Below are positions 43,854 to 53,053 of a DNA stretch of 64,000 bases, one piece after another. The stretch comes from Nocardioides sp. W7. GTDB taxonomy: Bacteria > Actinomycetota > Actinomycetes > Propionibacteriales > Nocardioidaceae. Within the stretch, counting starts at the first letter, position 1. Each line of letters begins with the position of its first letter. Where the stretch lies: assembly GCF_022919075.1 (NCBI RefSeq), contig NZ_CP095078.1, forward strand, positions 1,302,001-1,366,000, read 5' to 3'. Under the pieces are notes generated by a model. That model did no database searches. It was not told where the DNA came from and was given only the letters and a program-made list of their open reading frames with translations. The translations under genes were made by a program, and so were the position numbers.

Positions 43854-44660
43854 TCAGGCGCCGGGTCGGCGCTTGCGCGCACTGGCCCACAGCACCCCGC
43901 CCACCGCGACGGCACCACCGACGGCCAGGGCGGCCAGCGTGGGTACGGCAGGGGGCAGCACCCGGCTGCGCAGCGTGACCGGCCTGGTGAAGACGAGGAC
44001 GGGCCACTCCCTGCTCGCGGCGATCTTGCGCAGCTCGCGGTCGGGGTTGACGGCGAACGGATGACCGACCGACTCGAGCATCGGCGCGTCGGTGACCGAG
44101 TCGCTATAGGCGTAGCTCTCGGCCAGGTCGTAGCCCCGCTGCTCCGCGAGCTCGCGGACCGCGCGGGCCTTCTCCTCGGCGTACGCGTAGTAGGCGATCT
44201 CGCCGGTGTACCGGCCGTCGGCGATCTCCATGCGGGTCGCGATCACCAGGTCCGCGCCGAGCATCTCCGCGATCGGCTCGACGACCTCGGCCCCGCTCGC
44301 CGAGACGACGACGACGTCGCGGCCGGCCAGCCGGTGCTCCTCGATCAGCGAGACGGCCTCGTCGTACACCAGCGGGTCGACGATGTTGTGCAGGGTGTCG
44401 GCGACGATCTCGCGGACCGTGGCGACGTCCCAGCCTGCGCACAGTTGCGACATGAACTGCCGCATCTTCTCCATCTGGTCGTGGTCGGCCCCACCGACGA
44501 GGTAGACGAACTGGGCGTACGCCGAGCGCAGCACCGCCCGGCGCGAGATCAGCCCGCCGGCCTGGAATGGCTTGCTGAACGCCAGGGTGCTCGACTTGGC
44601 GATGATCGTCTTGTCGAGGTCGAAGAACGCCGCGGTGGGCCGCAGCGTCGGAGCCGTCAT
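43854..44660 (-). CDS. HAD-IB family phosphatase with C-terminal membrane anchor
   Basis: This 268-residue protein has HAD motif I FFDLDKTII, the VVVSASGAEVV motif II region and YAYSDSVTDAPML motif III, as in SerB-like HAD-IB enzymes. A hydrophobic C-terminal segment (PTLAALAVGGAVAVGGVLWA) with a basic tail suggests membrane attachment. It corresponds to Rv3661 and the Streptomyces morphological-differentiation-related gene beside the Tad locus. ATG 44660 follows TACGAT by 7 bases; ATG 44669 is an alternative. Confidence 0.88.
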   Translation of the reverse strand: MTAPTLRPTAAFFDLDKTIIAKSSTLAFSKPFQAGGLISRRAVLRSAYAQFVYLVGGADHDQMEKMRQFMSQLCAGWDVATVREIVADTLHNIVDPLVYDEAVSLIEEHRLAGRDVVVVSASGAEVVEPIAEMLGADLVIATRMEIADGRYTGEIAYYAYAEEKARAVRELAEQRGYDLAESYAYSDSVTDAPMLESVGHPFAVNPDRELRKIAASREWPVLVFTRPVTLRSRVLPPAVPTLAALAVGGAVAVGGVLWASARKRRPGA

Positions 44661-44792
44661 GCCCTCCATCGTAGGGACCTCGGCCGCGGACCGGGCCAGG
44701 AACCGTCCACAGCTGCCCCTCCGGCGCAGGTCGTCCCCAGGTCCCGACGCAGCGGGCCCGGTCGGTCGGCGCGGCAGGGGAACGTCTCGGCC

Positions 44793-45848
44793 ATGAACCC
44801 ACCCCTCTTCGTCACCCGCGACGAGACCCTGCTCGACGAGCTGCTCCGGCTGGCGGCGGCCGCCGGCGTCACCCCCGAGGTCGCGGCCGACGCGGGTGCC
44901 GCCCTGCGGTCGTGGACCGCGGCCCCGCTCGTGCTGCTCGGGTCGGACCTCGCCGGCGAGATGGCGCGGCTCGCCCCGCCACGACGTGCCGGGGTCCACC
45001 TGATGTCCTGGGGCACCTCGCCCGACGGGCTGTTCCGGGTCGCGCTCGACCTGCGCGCCGAGAGCGTCACCGACCTCCCGCGGTCCGACGCCTGGCTCGT
45101 CGAGACCCTCACCGACCTCGGCGACGAGCGACCCGCGCGAGGGCTGGTCATCGGGGTGGTCGGCGGCTCCGGTGGGGTGGGAGCGACCACCTTCGCCTGC
45201 GCCCTCGGGCAGGTGGCCGGTCGGACCGGTCCGGCCGTCGTGGTCGACACCGACCCGCTCGGGCCCGGCATCGACCGGGTGCTGGGTCTCGAGGGTCGAG
45301 ACGGCATCCGGTGGGACGCGCTGTGCCAGACCACCGGACGACTCAGCGCCCGATCGCTGCGAGAGGCGTTGCCCCGCCGAGACGGCGTGGGCGCGCTGAC
45401 GTGGGACGCCGGCACCCGCGGCACCCGCGGCACCCTCCAGGCGTTCGCGGTGCGCGAGGCGCTCTCGGCCGCTCAGCGCGGTCACGACACGGTGGTGGTC
45501 GACCTGCCCCGGAGCGGCGACCCAATCGTCGACGAGATCGCGGCCCGGTGCGACCTGGTCCTGGTGCTGGTCGCGCCGACCGTCGCCGGGGTGGCGTCGG
45601 CCGGCCGGGTGTGCGCCCGGCTCCCGGACCGGGGCGGCGCACGTCTCGTGGTGCGCGGGAGCGGACTCGACCCCGCCCAGGTCGCGCGGGTGACCGGCGT
45701 GCCGGTGCTGGCCCAGGTGAGCCACCAGCGCGGGCTCGACGAGGCCATCGACCTCGGGCTCGGGCCGGTGCGTTCGTGGCGCGGGCCGCTGGGCCGCGGC
45801 GCGGGCGCGGTCCTCGACCGGATGGCGCTGACTCGGGCGGCGGCGTGA
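44793..45848 (+). CDS. tadZ: TadZ/Ssd-like MinD-family protein
   Basis: This 351-residue protein has an N-terminal receiver-like region (1-110) and a MinD/ParA-type ATPase fold starting at VIGVVGGSGGVGATT (124-133). The signature lysine and the P-loop lysine are missing (Val123 and Ala131), as in mycobacterial Ssd. TadZ-type proteins place the pilus machine at the pole; Rv3660c is implicated in septum regulation. It is translationally coupled to tadA by a GTGA overlap. Confidence 0.88.
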   Translation: MNPPLFVTRDETLLDELLRLAAAAGVTPEVAADAGAALRSWTAAPLVLLGSDLAGEMARLAPPRRAGVHLMSWGTSPDGLFRVALDLRAESVTDLPRSDAWLVETLTDLGDERPARGLVIGVVGGSGGVGATTFACALGQVAGRTGPAVVVDTDPLGPGIDRVLGLEGRDGIRWDALCQTTGRLSARSLREALPRRDGVGALTWDAGTRGTRGTLQAFAVREALSAAQRGHDTVVVDLPRSGDPIVDEIAARCDLVLVLVAPTVAGVASAGRVCARLPDRGGARLVVRGSGLDPAQVARVTGVPVLAQVSHQRGLDEAIDLGLGPVRSWRGPLGRGAGAVLDRMALTRAAA

Positions 45849-47008
45849 GCGCCGAGCTGCCGGCGGGGATCGTCGAGGCGGTCCGCGACGACCTCGTCAG
45901 CAGACCGGGAGAGCTCACGCCGCACCGGGTCGCGGAGGCCCTGCGCCGGGCGGGCCGGCCGGTCGGCGACGCCACCGTCCTGGCCGTGCACGACGCGCTC
46001 CGGCGCGACGTCCTGGGGGCGGGGCCGCTCGAGCCGCTGCTCCGGCTGCCGGGGGTGACCGACGTGCTGGTCAACGGGCCCGCCGCCGTCCACCTCGACC
46101 GGGGCGACGGGCTGGAGCTGACCGACGTCCGGTTCCGCGACGACGAGGCGGTGCGGCGGCTGGCGCTGCGGCTGGCCGCCACCGCCGGCCGCCGGCTCGA
46201 CGACGCCACGCCGTACGCCGACCTGCGGCTCGCGGACGGCACCCGGTTCCATGCCGTGCTCGCCCCGGTGGCGCGACCGGGCACCGTCGTCTCGCTGCGG
46301 GTCCCGAGCGCGCGGCAGTTCTCGATGACCGGCCTGGTCGGTGCGGGGATGCTCGGTCCGGGCGCGGCCCGGCTGCTCGCCGCCGTGGTGGCGGCCCGCC
46401 TGGCGTTCCTGGTCAGCGGGGGCACCGGCAGCGGAAAGACCACGCTGCTGGCGGCGCTGCTCGCCACGGTCCCGCCCGAGGAGCGGCTGGTGCTGGTCGA
46501 GGACGCCTCCGAGCTCCGGCCCGACCATCCGCACGTCGTCGGCCTGGAGGGCCGGCCGCCGAACATCGAGGGCGCCGGCGCGATCGACGTCCGGACCCTG
46601 GTCCGGCAGGCGCTGCGGATGCGGCCGGACCGGCTCGTGGTCGGCGAGGTGCGGGGCGGGGAGGTCGTCGACCTGCTCGCTGCGCTGAACACCGGCCACG
46701 AGGGCGGGTGCGGCACACTGCACGCCAACTCCGCCGCCGACGTGCCGGCCCGGGTCGAGGCGCTCGCCCTGGCCGCCGGGCTCGGGCGGCACGCCGTGCA
46801 CAGTCAACTGGCCTCCGGCGTCGACCTGGTGCTCCACCTGGCCCGCGACCGCGACGGGGTCCGGCGGCTGCGGGAGGTCGCGGTCCCGGTCCGCGACGAT
46901 GCCGGCCTGGTGCGGATGGAGACGGCCGTGCGGTTCGAGCCGGACGGCCGGGAGGTGACCGGGCCTGCGGCCGCCCGGCTCGAGCGCGCTCTGGCGGACG
47001 CATCGTGA
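45845..47008 (+). CDS. tadA: TadA/CpaF secretion ATPase
   Basis: This 387-residue ATPase of the type II/IV secretion superfamily drives Flp pilus assembly. It has the N-terminal CpaF region (GPLEPLLRLPGVTDVLVNG), Walker A GGTGSGKTT (Lys198), an Asp box VLVEDASELRP, Walker B-like LVVGEVRGGE and the His box HEGGCGTLHANSA. It overlaps tadZ and tadB by 4 bases each. Confidence 0.95.
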   Translation: MSAELPAGIVEAVRDDLVSRPGELTPHRVAEALRRAGRPVGDATVLAVHDALRRDVLGAGPLEPLLRLPGVTDVLVNGPAAVHLDRGDGLELTDVRFRDDEAVRRLALRLAATAGRRLDDATPYADLRLADGTRFHAVLAPVARPGTVVSLRVPSARQFSMTGLVGAGMLGPGAARLLAAVVAARLAFLVSGGTGSGKTTLLAALLATVPPEERLVLVEDASELRPDHPHVVGLEGRPPNIEGAGAIDVRTLVRQALRMRPDRLVVGEVRGGEVVDLLAALNTGHEGGCGTLHANSAADVPARVEALALAAGLGRHAVHSQLASGVDLVLHLARDRDGVRRLREVAVPVRDDAGLVRMETAVRFEPDGREVTGPAAARLERALADAS

Positions 47009-47781
47009 CCGCGCTCGCCGTCCTGGCGGCTGCGCTGGCCGCCGCTCTCGTGGTCGGTCGCCCGGTCCGGCTCCCACGCTCGGCCGAGCGCCCCCCGTTC
47101 GGCCGACACCTGCTCCCGCTGGGCCTGGTCCCGCTGGCGCTGCTGCTGGCCGGCACCTCGCCGCAGGTGCTGGTGATCGCCGGGGTGGCCACGGCCGGGT
47201 GGTTCGCCGGGTCCGCCCTGTGGCGCCAGCGGTGGGCGCGGCTGGAGGCGGAGCGGACGGCGGCCCGGGTCCTGGAGACCTGCGAGCAGCTGGCCGGGGA
47301 CCTCGCGGTCGGCCAGCCGCCTGGGCCGGCACTGACCCGGGCGGCCTCGGGCTGGTCGGACCTGGACCCGGTGGCCCGGGCGTTCGCCGTCGGCGCCGAC
47401 GTGCCCGCTGCGTGGCGCGAGGTCGCGACCAGGCCGGGGGCGGCGGACCTGCGCCACCTGGCGGCCGCTTGGCAGGTCTCGCACCGCACCGGCCAGGGTC
47501 TCGCCGAGGCGGTCGACCGGGTCGCCGAGCGGCTCCGCGCGGGCCAGGCGACGCGGCGGGTCGTGCGGGGCGAGCTGGCCTCGGCCAGGGCCACGGCCCG
47601 GCTCGTCGCGGGCCTCCCGGTCGTCGCGCTGCTCATGGGCTCCGGTGCCGGTGGCGACCCGATCGGGTTCCTGCTCGGGCATCCGGTGGGGCTGGCCTGT
47701 CTCGCCGGCGGGCTCGGCTTCGGGATGGTCGGTCTCGCCTGGATCGAGGCCCTGGCCCGCGACGTCGACCGGGCCGGGTGA
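47005..47781 (+). CDS. tadB: TadB-like pilus assembly membrane protein
   Basis: This 258-residue T2SSF-domain protein has membrane segments at the N-terminus (about 1-75) and C-terminus (about 195-250). The cytoplasmic helical domain between them (LAGDLAVGQPPGPAL, AWQVSHRTGQGLAEAVDRVAERLR) is shorter than in proteobacterial TadB. It forms the inner-membrane platform with TadC. Confidence 0.9.
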   Translation: MTALAVLAAALAAALVVGRPVRLPRSAERPPFGRHLLPLGLVPLALLLAGTSPQVLVIAGVATAGWFAGSALWRQRWARLEAERTAARVLETCEQLAGDLAVGQPPGPALTRAASGWSDLDPVARAFAVGADVPAAWREVATRPGAADLRHLAAAWQVSHRTGQGLAEAVDRVAERLRAGQATRRVVRGELASARATARLVAGLPVVALLMGSGAGGDPIGFLLGHPVGLACLAGGLGFGMVGLAWIEALARDVDRAG

Positions 47782-47785
47782 GCCC

Positions 47786-48523
47786 GTGATCGGCCTGGTC
47801 GTCCTCGCCGCCGTCGCCGCCGCGCTCGCGGCGGCACTCCTGGTGCCCGGCCGCCCGCGGCTGCGCGACGGCCCGTCCAGCTCGTCCGGCCCGCTGCCCG
47901 CGGCCGTGGTCTCCGGTCCGGGATGGATGCTGCGCTTCCGCCTGCTGTGGTGCCTGCTCGCCGGGATGGCCGGTGCGGTCTTCGTCGGCGGACCGGTCGG
48001 GCCGGCGGCCGGTGCCGGTGCCGGGGTGGTCGTGTGGTTCGTGATCGGCCGGGCTGAGCCCCCGTCGGTGCGGCGGCGCCGTGACCAGACCCGCGCCGAC
48101 CTCCCACACGTGGTCGGCCTGTTGGCCTCCGCCCTCCGAGCAGGTGCCGCCACCGGTGAGGCGGTCGGAGTCGTCTGTGACGCGCTCCCGGGCGCGGCCG
48201 CCGACCGGTTGGCTCCCGTCGCTGCCCGGCTGGCTCTCGGGGCGGACCCGGTCCGGGTCTGGGAGCAGCTCGCGGACGACGACGCCCTCGGGCCACTCGG
48301 CCGGGCCCTGGCCCGCGCCCAGGCCACCGGTGCTCCGGTCGTCCGCTCCGTGGAACGCCTCGCCGACGATCTCGCCACCGGCGCCCGCGCCGAGGTCGAG
48401 GACCGGGCCCGGGCCGTGGGCGTCAAGGCTGCGCTGCCGCTCGGGCTCTGCCTGCTCCCGGCGTTCGTGCTCATCGGGATCGTCCCGCTGGTCGCCGGGC
48501 TGCTCGGGACGGTCGCTCTGTGA
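47786..48523 (+). CDS. tadC: TadC-like pilus assembly membrane protein
   Basis: This 245-residue T2SSF-domain protein has N-terminal (about 1-85) and C-terminal (about 215-245) membrane segments around the cytoplasmic LPHVVGLLASALRAGAATGEAV domain. GTG 47786 lies 4 bases after the tadB stop. 48524-48669 downstream has no gene I can support. Confidence 0.9.
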   Translation: MIGLVVLAAVAAALAAALLVPGRPRLRDGPSSSSGPLPAAVVSGPGWMLRFRLLWCLLAGMAGAVFVGGPVGPAAGAGAGVVVWFVIGRAEPPSVRRRRDQTRADLPHVVGLLASALRAGAATGEAVGVVCDALPGAAADRLAPVAARLALGADPVRVWEQLADDDALGPLGRALARAQATGAPVVRSVERLADDLATGARAEVEDRARAVGVKAALPLGLCLLPAFVLIGIVPLVAGLLGTVAL

Positions 48524-48669
48524 GGGACGCCCTGGGCCACGAGCCGTCCACCGGACACGGCCCGACACCGCCTTCCACAGGACCGCGCTCGGGGGCAGCG
48601 GACGGTCCGTCCGGCGCCGCAGGCTCGGTGCACCGGCCGCACCCGCGGCCACGACGAGGAGGAGACCTC

Positions 48670-48885
48670 ATGCGTGACGAGCTGCAGAACCAGTCCGACG
48701 ACCAGGCCCAGGAGACCGGCTGCGGCGGGCGCGAGGAGCGCGGGATCACCACCGCCGAGTACGCCGTCGGCACGGCCGCGGGCGCGGGTCTCGCGGGGCT
48801 GCTCTACAAGATGCTCACCGGCGGCTTCGGCAACGAGCTGCTCTCGACGCTCTTCGACCACGTGCTCGACCTGCTGGGCATCTGA
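48670..48885 (+). CDS. DUF4244 Flp-type pilin
   Basis: This 71-residue protein has a class III-like leader ending EERG, followed by ITTAEYAVGTAAGAGLAGLLY. The Glu at +5 after the glycine and the hydrophobic helix match Flp prepilins. It is probably the major pilin. GGAGGAG lies 6 bases before the ATG. A longer frame from 48520 exists, but its leader is low-complexity and unlikely. Confidence 0.85.
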   Translation: MRDELQNQSDDQAQETGCGGREERGITTAEYAVGTAAGAGLAGLLYKMLTGGFGNELLSTLFDHVLDLLGI

Positions 48886-49268
48886 TGACCCGCCCCCGCC
48901 GCCCCCGCCGTACCGACCGGGGGGCCGCCACGGCCGAGCTGGCGATGGTGCTGCCGATCCTGGTGGCGGTGACCATCGGGCTGGTCTGGCTGCTCGCGGT
49001 CGGGGCCGCTCAGGTCCGGGTCGTCGACGCCGCGCGGGAGTCGGCGCGGGCCGCGGCCCGCGGGGAAGCGGACGGGGATGCGGTGGCGCGCGGGCAGCAG
49101 GTGGCCCCGGCGGGCGCCACCGTCACTCTGAGCCGGTCCGGCGACCGGGTCCGGGCGGTCGCGTCGGGGGAGGTGCGCGGACCGGGCGGCCTGTTCGGCT
49201 TCCTGCCGGGAGTCACCGTCCGGGCCGCGGCGGTCGCCGCAGCGGAGGGGGAGGCGAGGACGCCGTGA
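48885..49268 (+). CDS. tadE: TadE-like pseudopilin
   Basis: This 127-residue protein has a basic leader (TRPRRPRRTDRG), then AATAELAMVLPILVAVTIGLVWL with Glu at +5, as in TadE pseudopilins. A periplasmic domain of about 85 residues follows. It overlaps the pilin stop by one base and the next gene by 4. Confidence 0.9.
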   Translation: MTRPRRPRRTDRGAATAELAMVLPILVAVTIGLVWLLAVGAAQVRVVDAARESARAAARGEADGDAVARGQQVAPAGATVTLSRSGDRVRAVASGEVRGPGGLFGFLPGVTVRAAAVAAAEGEARTP

Positions 49269-49606
49269 TCGACGAGGACCGGGGCTCGGCGACCGTGCCG
49301 GCGGTGGCCCTCCTCGGGGTGCTGCTGCTCCTGGGGGCCGCGCTGGGCGCCGTCGCCGCCGTCGTGGTGGCGCACCGGGCGGCACAGTCGGCGGCCGATC
49401 TCGCGGCTCTCGCCGCGGCCACCGCGCTGGCCGACGGCGGTGACGGCTGCGGGGCGGCGGCCTCGGTGGCCGACGCCAACGACGCCGAGCTCACCCGGTG
49501 CGCGCTCAACGGACCGGAGGCACGGGTGACCGTGCGGGTGGCCGGTCCGCGCTGGCGAGTGCTCGACGTCGACCCGGAGGCCGAGGCGCGGGCCGGGCCC
49601 GGCTGA
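49265..49606 (+). CDS. TadE/TadG-like pilus assembly protein (Rv3654c type)
   Basis: This 113-residue protein has an RGSATVPAVALLGVLLLLGAALGAVAAV membrane segment. This is followed by AQSAADLAALAAATALADG, a TadG/Flp-assembly signature, and two cysteines (GDGCGAA, LTRCALN) that may form a disulfide. The Glu +5 is absent. It ends the Tad operon; no prepilin peptidase lies in the window. Confidence 0.85.
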   Translation: MIDEDRGSATVPAVALLGVLLLLGAALGAVAAVVVAHRAAQSAADLAALAAATALADGGDGCGAAASVADANDAELTRCALNGPEARVTVRVAGPRWRVLDVDPEAEARAGPG

Positions 49607-49631
49607 GGCGTGGGCCGTCAGTGAGGGTCGG

Positions 49632-49943
49632 TCAGCGCCGGTCGTGGTCGGCGTCGTCGTTGTCGCGGTGCCGCTCGCGGTCGGCGACCTCGAGCTTCTC
49701 CGAGAGCTCCTCGAGCTTCTTGGACTCGCGCCGCTGGCGCAGGGTGCGCTTGGTGCCGTACTTCAAGATCCCGAAGCCCCACAGGACCGCCAGGCCGGCG
49801 CCGACGCCGAGCAGGAAGAGCCCGAGCGGGCTGACTCCGATGCCCACCACCTCGAGAGCGGTCCCGTCGAGCTCGGCGGTGAACACGGCGGACACGATGA
49901 CCAGCGCGCCGGCGCCGATGAGGAGGAGACCCAGAAGCAGCAT
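49632..49943 (-). CDS. Small membrane protein with charged coiled-coil tail
   Basis: This 103-residue protein has two hydrophobic segments (residues 2-20 and about 34-60) and a highly charged C-terminus (RQRRESKKLEELSEKLEVADRERHRDN). The tail is likely a coiled coil followed by a His/Asp-rich end. I do not recognise a family. It lies downstream of the helicase gene on the same strand, 9 bases away. Confidence 0.75.
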   Translation of the reverse strand: MLLLGLLLIGAGALVIVSAVFTAELDGTALEVVGIGVSPLGLFLLGVGAGLAVLWGFGILKYGTKRTLRQRRESKKLEELSEKLEVADRERHRDNDDADHDRR

Positions 49944-49952
49944 GGGCCGAGG

Positions 49953-52304
49953 CTACTGCTCCGCGGCCTCCGCCGGAGCACCCAGGAGCAGGACGTCCAG
50001 AAGGGCCGCCGCGCCGGCCTTGTCGAGGGGGTTGTTCTGGTTGCCGCACTTCGGCGACTGGATGCACGACGGACAGCCCTCCAGGCAGGCGCACGAGGCG
50101 ATCGCCTCGCGGGTGGCCGACAACCAGGCACGGGCCGCCCGGAAGCCGCGCTCGGCGAAGCCGGCACCGCCGGGGTGGCCGTCGTAGACGAAGACGGTGA
50201 GCACACCGGTGTCGGGGTGGACCGCGGTCGAGACGCCACCGATGTCCCAGCGGTCACAGGTCGCGAAGAGCGGCAGCAGGCCGATCGAGCAGTGCTCGGC
50301 GGCGTGGGCCGAGCCGGGCAGGTCGGCGGCCGCCAGGCCACTCTCGGCGAGGACGTGATCGGGCACGGTCCACCACACCGATGCGGTGCGCAGGGTCCGC
50401 ACGGGCAGGTCGAGCGGCTCCTCGGCGACCACCTCGCCGCTGGGTTGGCGGCGCTTGAGGAACGACACCACCTGGTGACTGACGTCGACGTCGCCGAACG
50501 AGAGTCGACAGCCTCCCCAGTCGCGGTGCTCGCGCTCGCCGACGATGGTGATCTCGGTGACCTCGCGGGCCGACGTCGAGTAGTCGGGGTCGGCGCGCCG
50601 GATCTCGGCCACGTGCTCGTCGAGGTCGAGCGAGTCGACCAGCCAGGTCTCGCCGCGGTGGACGTAGACCGCGCCGGCGTGCGCGGTGGAGTGGGCGCTG
50701 GCAGCGTCGACCGTGCCGATCACCCGACCGGTGCCCGCCTCGACGAGCTGGACCGGCGACCCGCCGGCGGAACGGATGTCGGCCAGGTCCGCGGCTCGGC
50801 GCCGGTCGGTCCAGAACCAGCCGCGCGGGCGGCGCCGCAGCAGCCCGGCTTCGGTGAGGCTGTCGAGCACCTCGCGGGCGCCTGGTCCGAAGAGCGGCAG
50901 GTCGGCCTCGGTGAGCGGCGCCTCCTGGGCCGCGGCGCACAGGTGCGGGCCGAGGACGTAGGGGTTGGCGGGGTCGAAGACGGTGGCCTCGACCGGCTGG
51001 CCGAGCAGCGCCTCCGGGTGGTGGACCAGGTAGGTGTCGAGCGGGTCGTCGCGGGCGACGAGCACCCCGAGAGCGTCCTGGCCGTCGCGACCTGCTCGGC
51101 CGAGCTGCTGCCACATCGCGGCGCGGGTGCCGGGGAAGCCCGCCAACAACACCGCGTCGAGGCCGGCGACGTCGATGCCGAGCTCGAGGGCGTTGGTGGC
51201 CGCGAGGCCGAGCAGGTCGCCGCGGCGCAGTGCGGCCTCGATCGCCCGCCGCTCCTCGGGGAGGTAGCCGCCGCGGTAGGCGGCCACCCGCCCCGGCAGG
51301 GACGAGTCGACCTCGGCGAGCAGCTCGGCCGTCGTCGCGGCCACGTGCTCGACACCGCGCCGCGAGCGGACGAAGGCGAGGGTGCGCACCCCCTCCAGCA
51401 CCAGGTCGGTGAGCAGGTCGGCGGTCTCCGAGGACGCGGCCCGGCGCACCGGCGCGCCGTTCTCACCGGTGTGCGCGGTGAACGGCGGCTCCCACAGCGC
51501 CAGCGACACCTGGCCGCGCGGGGAGTCGTCGCCGGTGACGGCGAGGACGTCGAGTCCGGTCAGCCGGCCGGCGGCGACCTCCGGCTCGGCCACGGTCGCG
51601 GAGGCGAGCACGAACGTCGGATGGGCGCCGTACGACGCGCAGACGCGCCGCAGCCGGCGCAGCACGTGGGAGACGTGGGCGCCGAACACTCCTCGATAGT
51701 GATGGCACTCGTCGACCACGACGTAGCTCAGGGAGCCGAGGAACGCCGACCAGCGGGCGTGTCCGGGCAGTAGGGAGCGGTGCAGCATGTCGGGGTTGGT
51801 CAGGACGTACTCGGCGTGGTCGCGCGACCAGTCGCGCTGGTCGCGGGAGCTGTCGCCGTCATGGGTGGTGACCCGGACGTCGAGCCCGAGACCCGAGAGC
51901 GAGGTCAGCTGGTCCTGAGCGAGCGCCTTGGTTGGCGCGACGTAGAGGACGGTGGCCCCGCGCTGACCGCGGGCGCCCCGGCTGCCGCGGACCCGGGACA
52001 GGGCGGGCAGCTGGTAGGCCAGGGACTTGCCGGAGGCGGTGCCCGTGGCGAGCACCACGTGCTGACCCGCGTGCGCGGCGTCGGCGGCCACGGCCTGGTG
52101 ACGCCACGGGCTGGTGATGCCACGTCGTTGGAAGGCCTCGACGACGTCGGGAGCGGCCCACGCCGGCCAGTCGGTGCGGACACCGGAACGGGCCGGAAGC
52201 ACCTCGACGTGGGTGAGTCTGTCCTCGCGTCCGGGGCGGGCGGCGAGTCGCTCGACCAGACCCGGGAGCGCTGGGCTGCTGCGGGGGATGGTCGTCGTCG
52301 TCAC
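49953..52304 (-). CDS. DUF1998 (MrfA/HrqL-like) DEAD/DEAH helicase
   Basis: This 783-residue superfamily 2 helicase has Walker A ATGTASGKSLAY, Walker B VVVDECHHY, SATVAEP and QLGRAGRDG motifs, and a C-terminal DUF1998 domain with four cysteines in CACLEGCPSCIQSPKCGN. The cysteines bind zinc or a cluster in MrfA, which repairs mitomycin lesions. The same helicase is beside bldG in Streptomyces and corresponds to Rv3649. I prefer GTG 52304 because CAGGAT lies 7 bases upstream; GTG 52328 is possible. Confidence 0.92.
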   Translation of the reverse strand: MTTTTIPRSSPALPGLVERLAARPGREDRLTHVEVLPARSGVRTDWPAWAAPDVVEAFQRRGITSPWRHQAVAADAAHAGQHVVLATGTASGKSLAYQLPALSRVRGSRGARGQRGATVLYVAPTKALAQDQLTSLSGLGLDVRVTTHDGDSSRDQRDWSRDHAEYVLTNPDMLHRSLLPGHARWSAFLGSLSYVVVDECHHYRGVFGAHVSHVLRRLRRVCASYGAHPTFVLASATVAEPEVAAGRLTGLDVLAVTGDDSPRGQVSLALWEPPFTAHTGENGAPVRRAASSETADLLTDLVLEGVRTLAFVRSRRGVEHVAATTAELLAEVDSSLPGRVAAYRGGYLPEERRAIEAALRRGDLLGLAATNALELGIDVAGLDAVLLAGFPGTRAAMWQQLGRAGRDGQDALGVLVARDDPLDTYLVHHPEALLGQPVEATVFDPANPYVLGPHLCAAAQEAPLTEADLPLFGPGAREVLDSLTEAGLLRRRPRGWFWTDRRRAADLADIRSAGGSPVQLVEAGTGRVIGTVDAASAHSTAHAGAVYVHRGETWLVDSLDLDEHVAEIRRADPDYSTSAREVTEITIVGEREHRDWGGCRLSFGDVDVSHQVVSFLKRRQPSGEVVAEEPLDLPVRTLRTASVWWTVPDHVLAESGLAAADLPGSAHAAEHCSIGLLPLFATCDRWDIGGVSTAVHPDTGVLTVFVYDGHPGGAGFAERGFRAARAWLSATREAIASCACLEGCPSCIQSPKCGNQNNPLDKAGAAALLDVLLLGAPAEAAEQ

Positions 52305-52485
52305 GCTCCCGATCCTGACAAACGGCACCGACAGCCCGGGGTCACCGTGACCTTCGGTTGTCCCGCACTGTTTACTTCTTTGTGCGCGCGAGCGTTCGGC
52401 ATGGTTTCATTGTCCAGGCCGGGTGTCGGGCGCGTGTCGTCCCGGACTCGGGCGCCGGTCGGAAAAATCCTCCAGGGGAGTACAC

Positions 52486-52824
52486 GTGGACCTCACTCTT
52501 GCAACGCGCGACGTCGATGGGAAGACCATCGTTGCCGTCGGTGGCGAGATCGACGTCTACACCGCGCCCAAGCTGCGCGACAAGATCACCGAGCTCGTCG
52601 CCGCCGGTGTCTACGACATCGTGATCGACATGGAAGCCGTCGAGTTCCTCGACTCCACCGGGCTCGGCGTGCTGGTCGGCGGGCTGAAGAAGGTCCGTGC
52701 CCACGACGGCTCGCTGCACCTGGTGTGCACCCAGGACCGGCTCCTCAAGATCTTCCGCATCACCGGCCTCGCGAAGGTGTTCGTGATCCACGACTCCGCC
52801 GACGCCGCCCTCGCCAGCAGCTGA
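52486..52824 (+). CDS. bldG: Anti-sigma-factor antagonist, BldG-like
   Basis: This 112-residue STAS-domain protein has the phosphorylatable serine Ser57 in [12 protein letters not shown], the same position as BldG Ser57 of S. coelicolor. It should bind and neutralise an anti-sigma kinase when unphosphorylated. AGGGGAG precedes the GTG. No anti-sigma gene follows here, unlike Streptomyces where one is adjacent. Confidence 0.92.
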   Translation: MDLTLATRDVDGKTIVAVGGEIDVYTAPKLRDKITELVAAGVYDIVIDMEAVEFLDSTGLGVLVGGLKKVRAHDGSLHLVCTQDRLLKIFRITGLAKVFVIHDSADAALASS

Positions 52825-52859
52825 CCCGGCCGCGCGGGATCCCGCGCACCCGCCACACA

Positions 52860-52894
52860 GCGCCCCGGCCGTCCGTTCTCGGACGACGGGGCGC
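52860..52894 (+). terminator. Terminator after bldG
   Basis: GCGCCCCG (52860-52867) pairs with CGGGGCGC (52887-52894), with an inner GTCCG/CGGAC stem and a TTCT loop. It lies 36 bases after the stop. The following 52895-53053 holds the hppA promoter and leader. Confidence 0.8.
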
Positions 52895-53053
52895 GTCGTC
52901 GTACCCGCCCCGGATCGGGGATTCGGAGACGACGACCGCGACGCGCCATGTGGCGTCGGTCACACATAACCGCGTGACGTAGATCTCGTCTGCGTAGACT
53001 CCGGCACGTTCTCAGACCTGAGTCACTCCACCAGCTACTGCAGGAGGAAACAC

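Noticed and set aside
44661..44792. 6C RNA expected between the HAD and TadZ genes as in mycobacteria
   Set aside because: The 132-base gap has C-runs of four but no two hairpins with C6 loops that I can draw.
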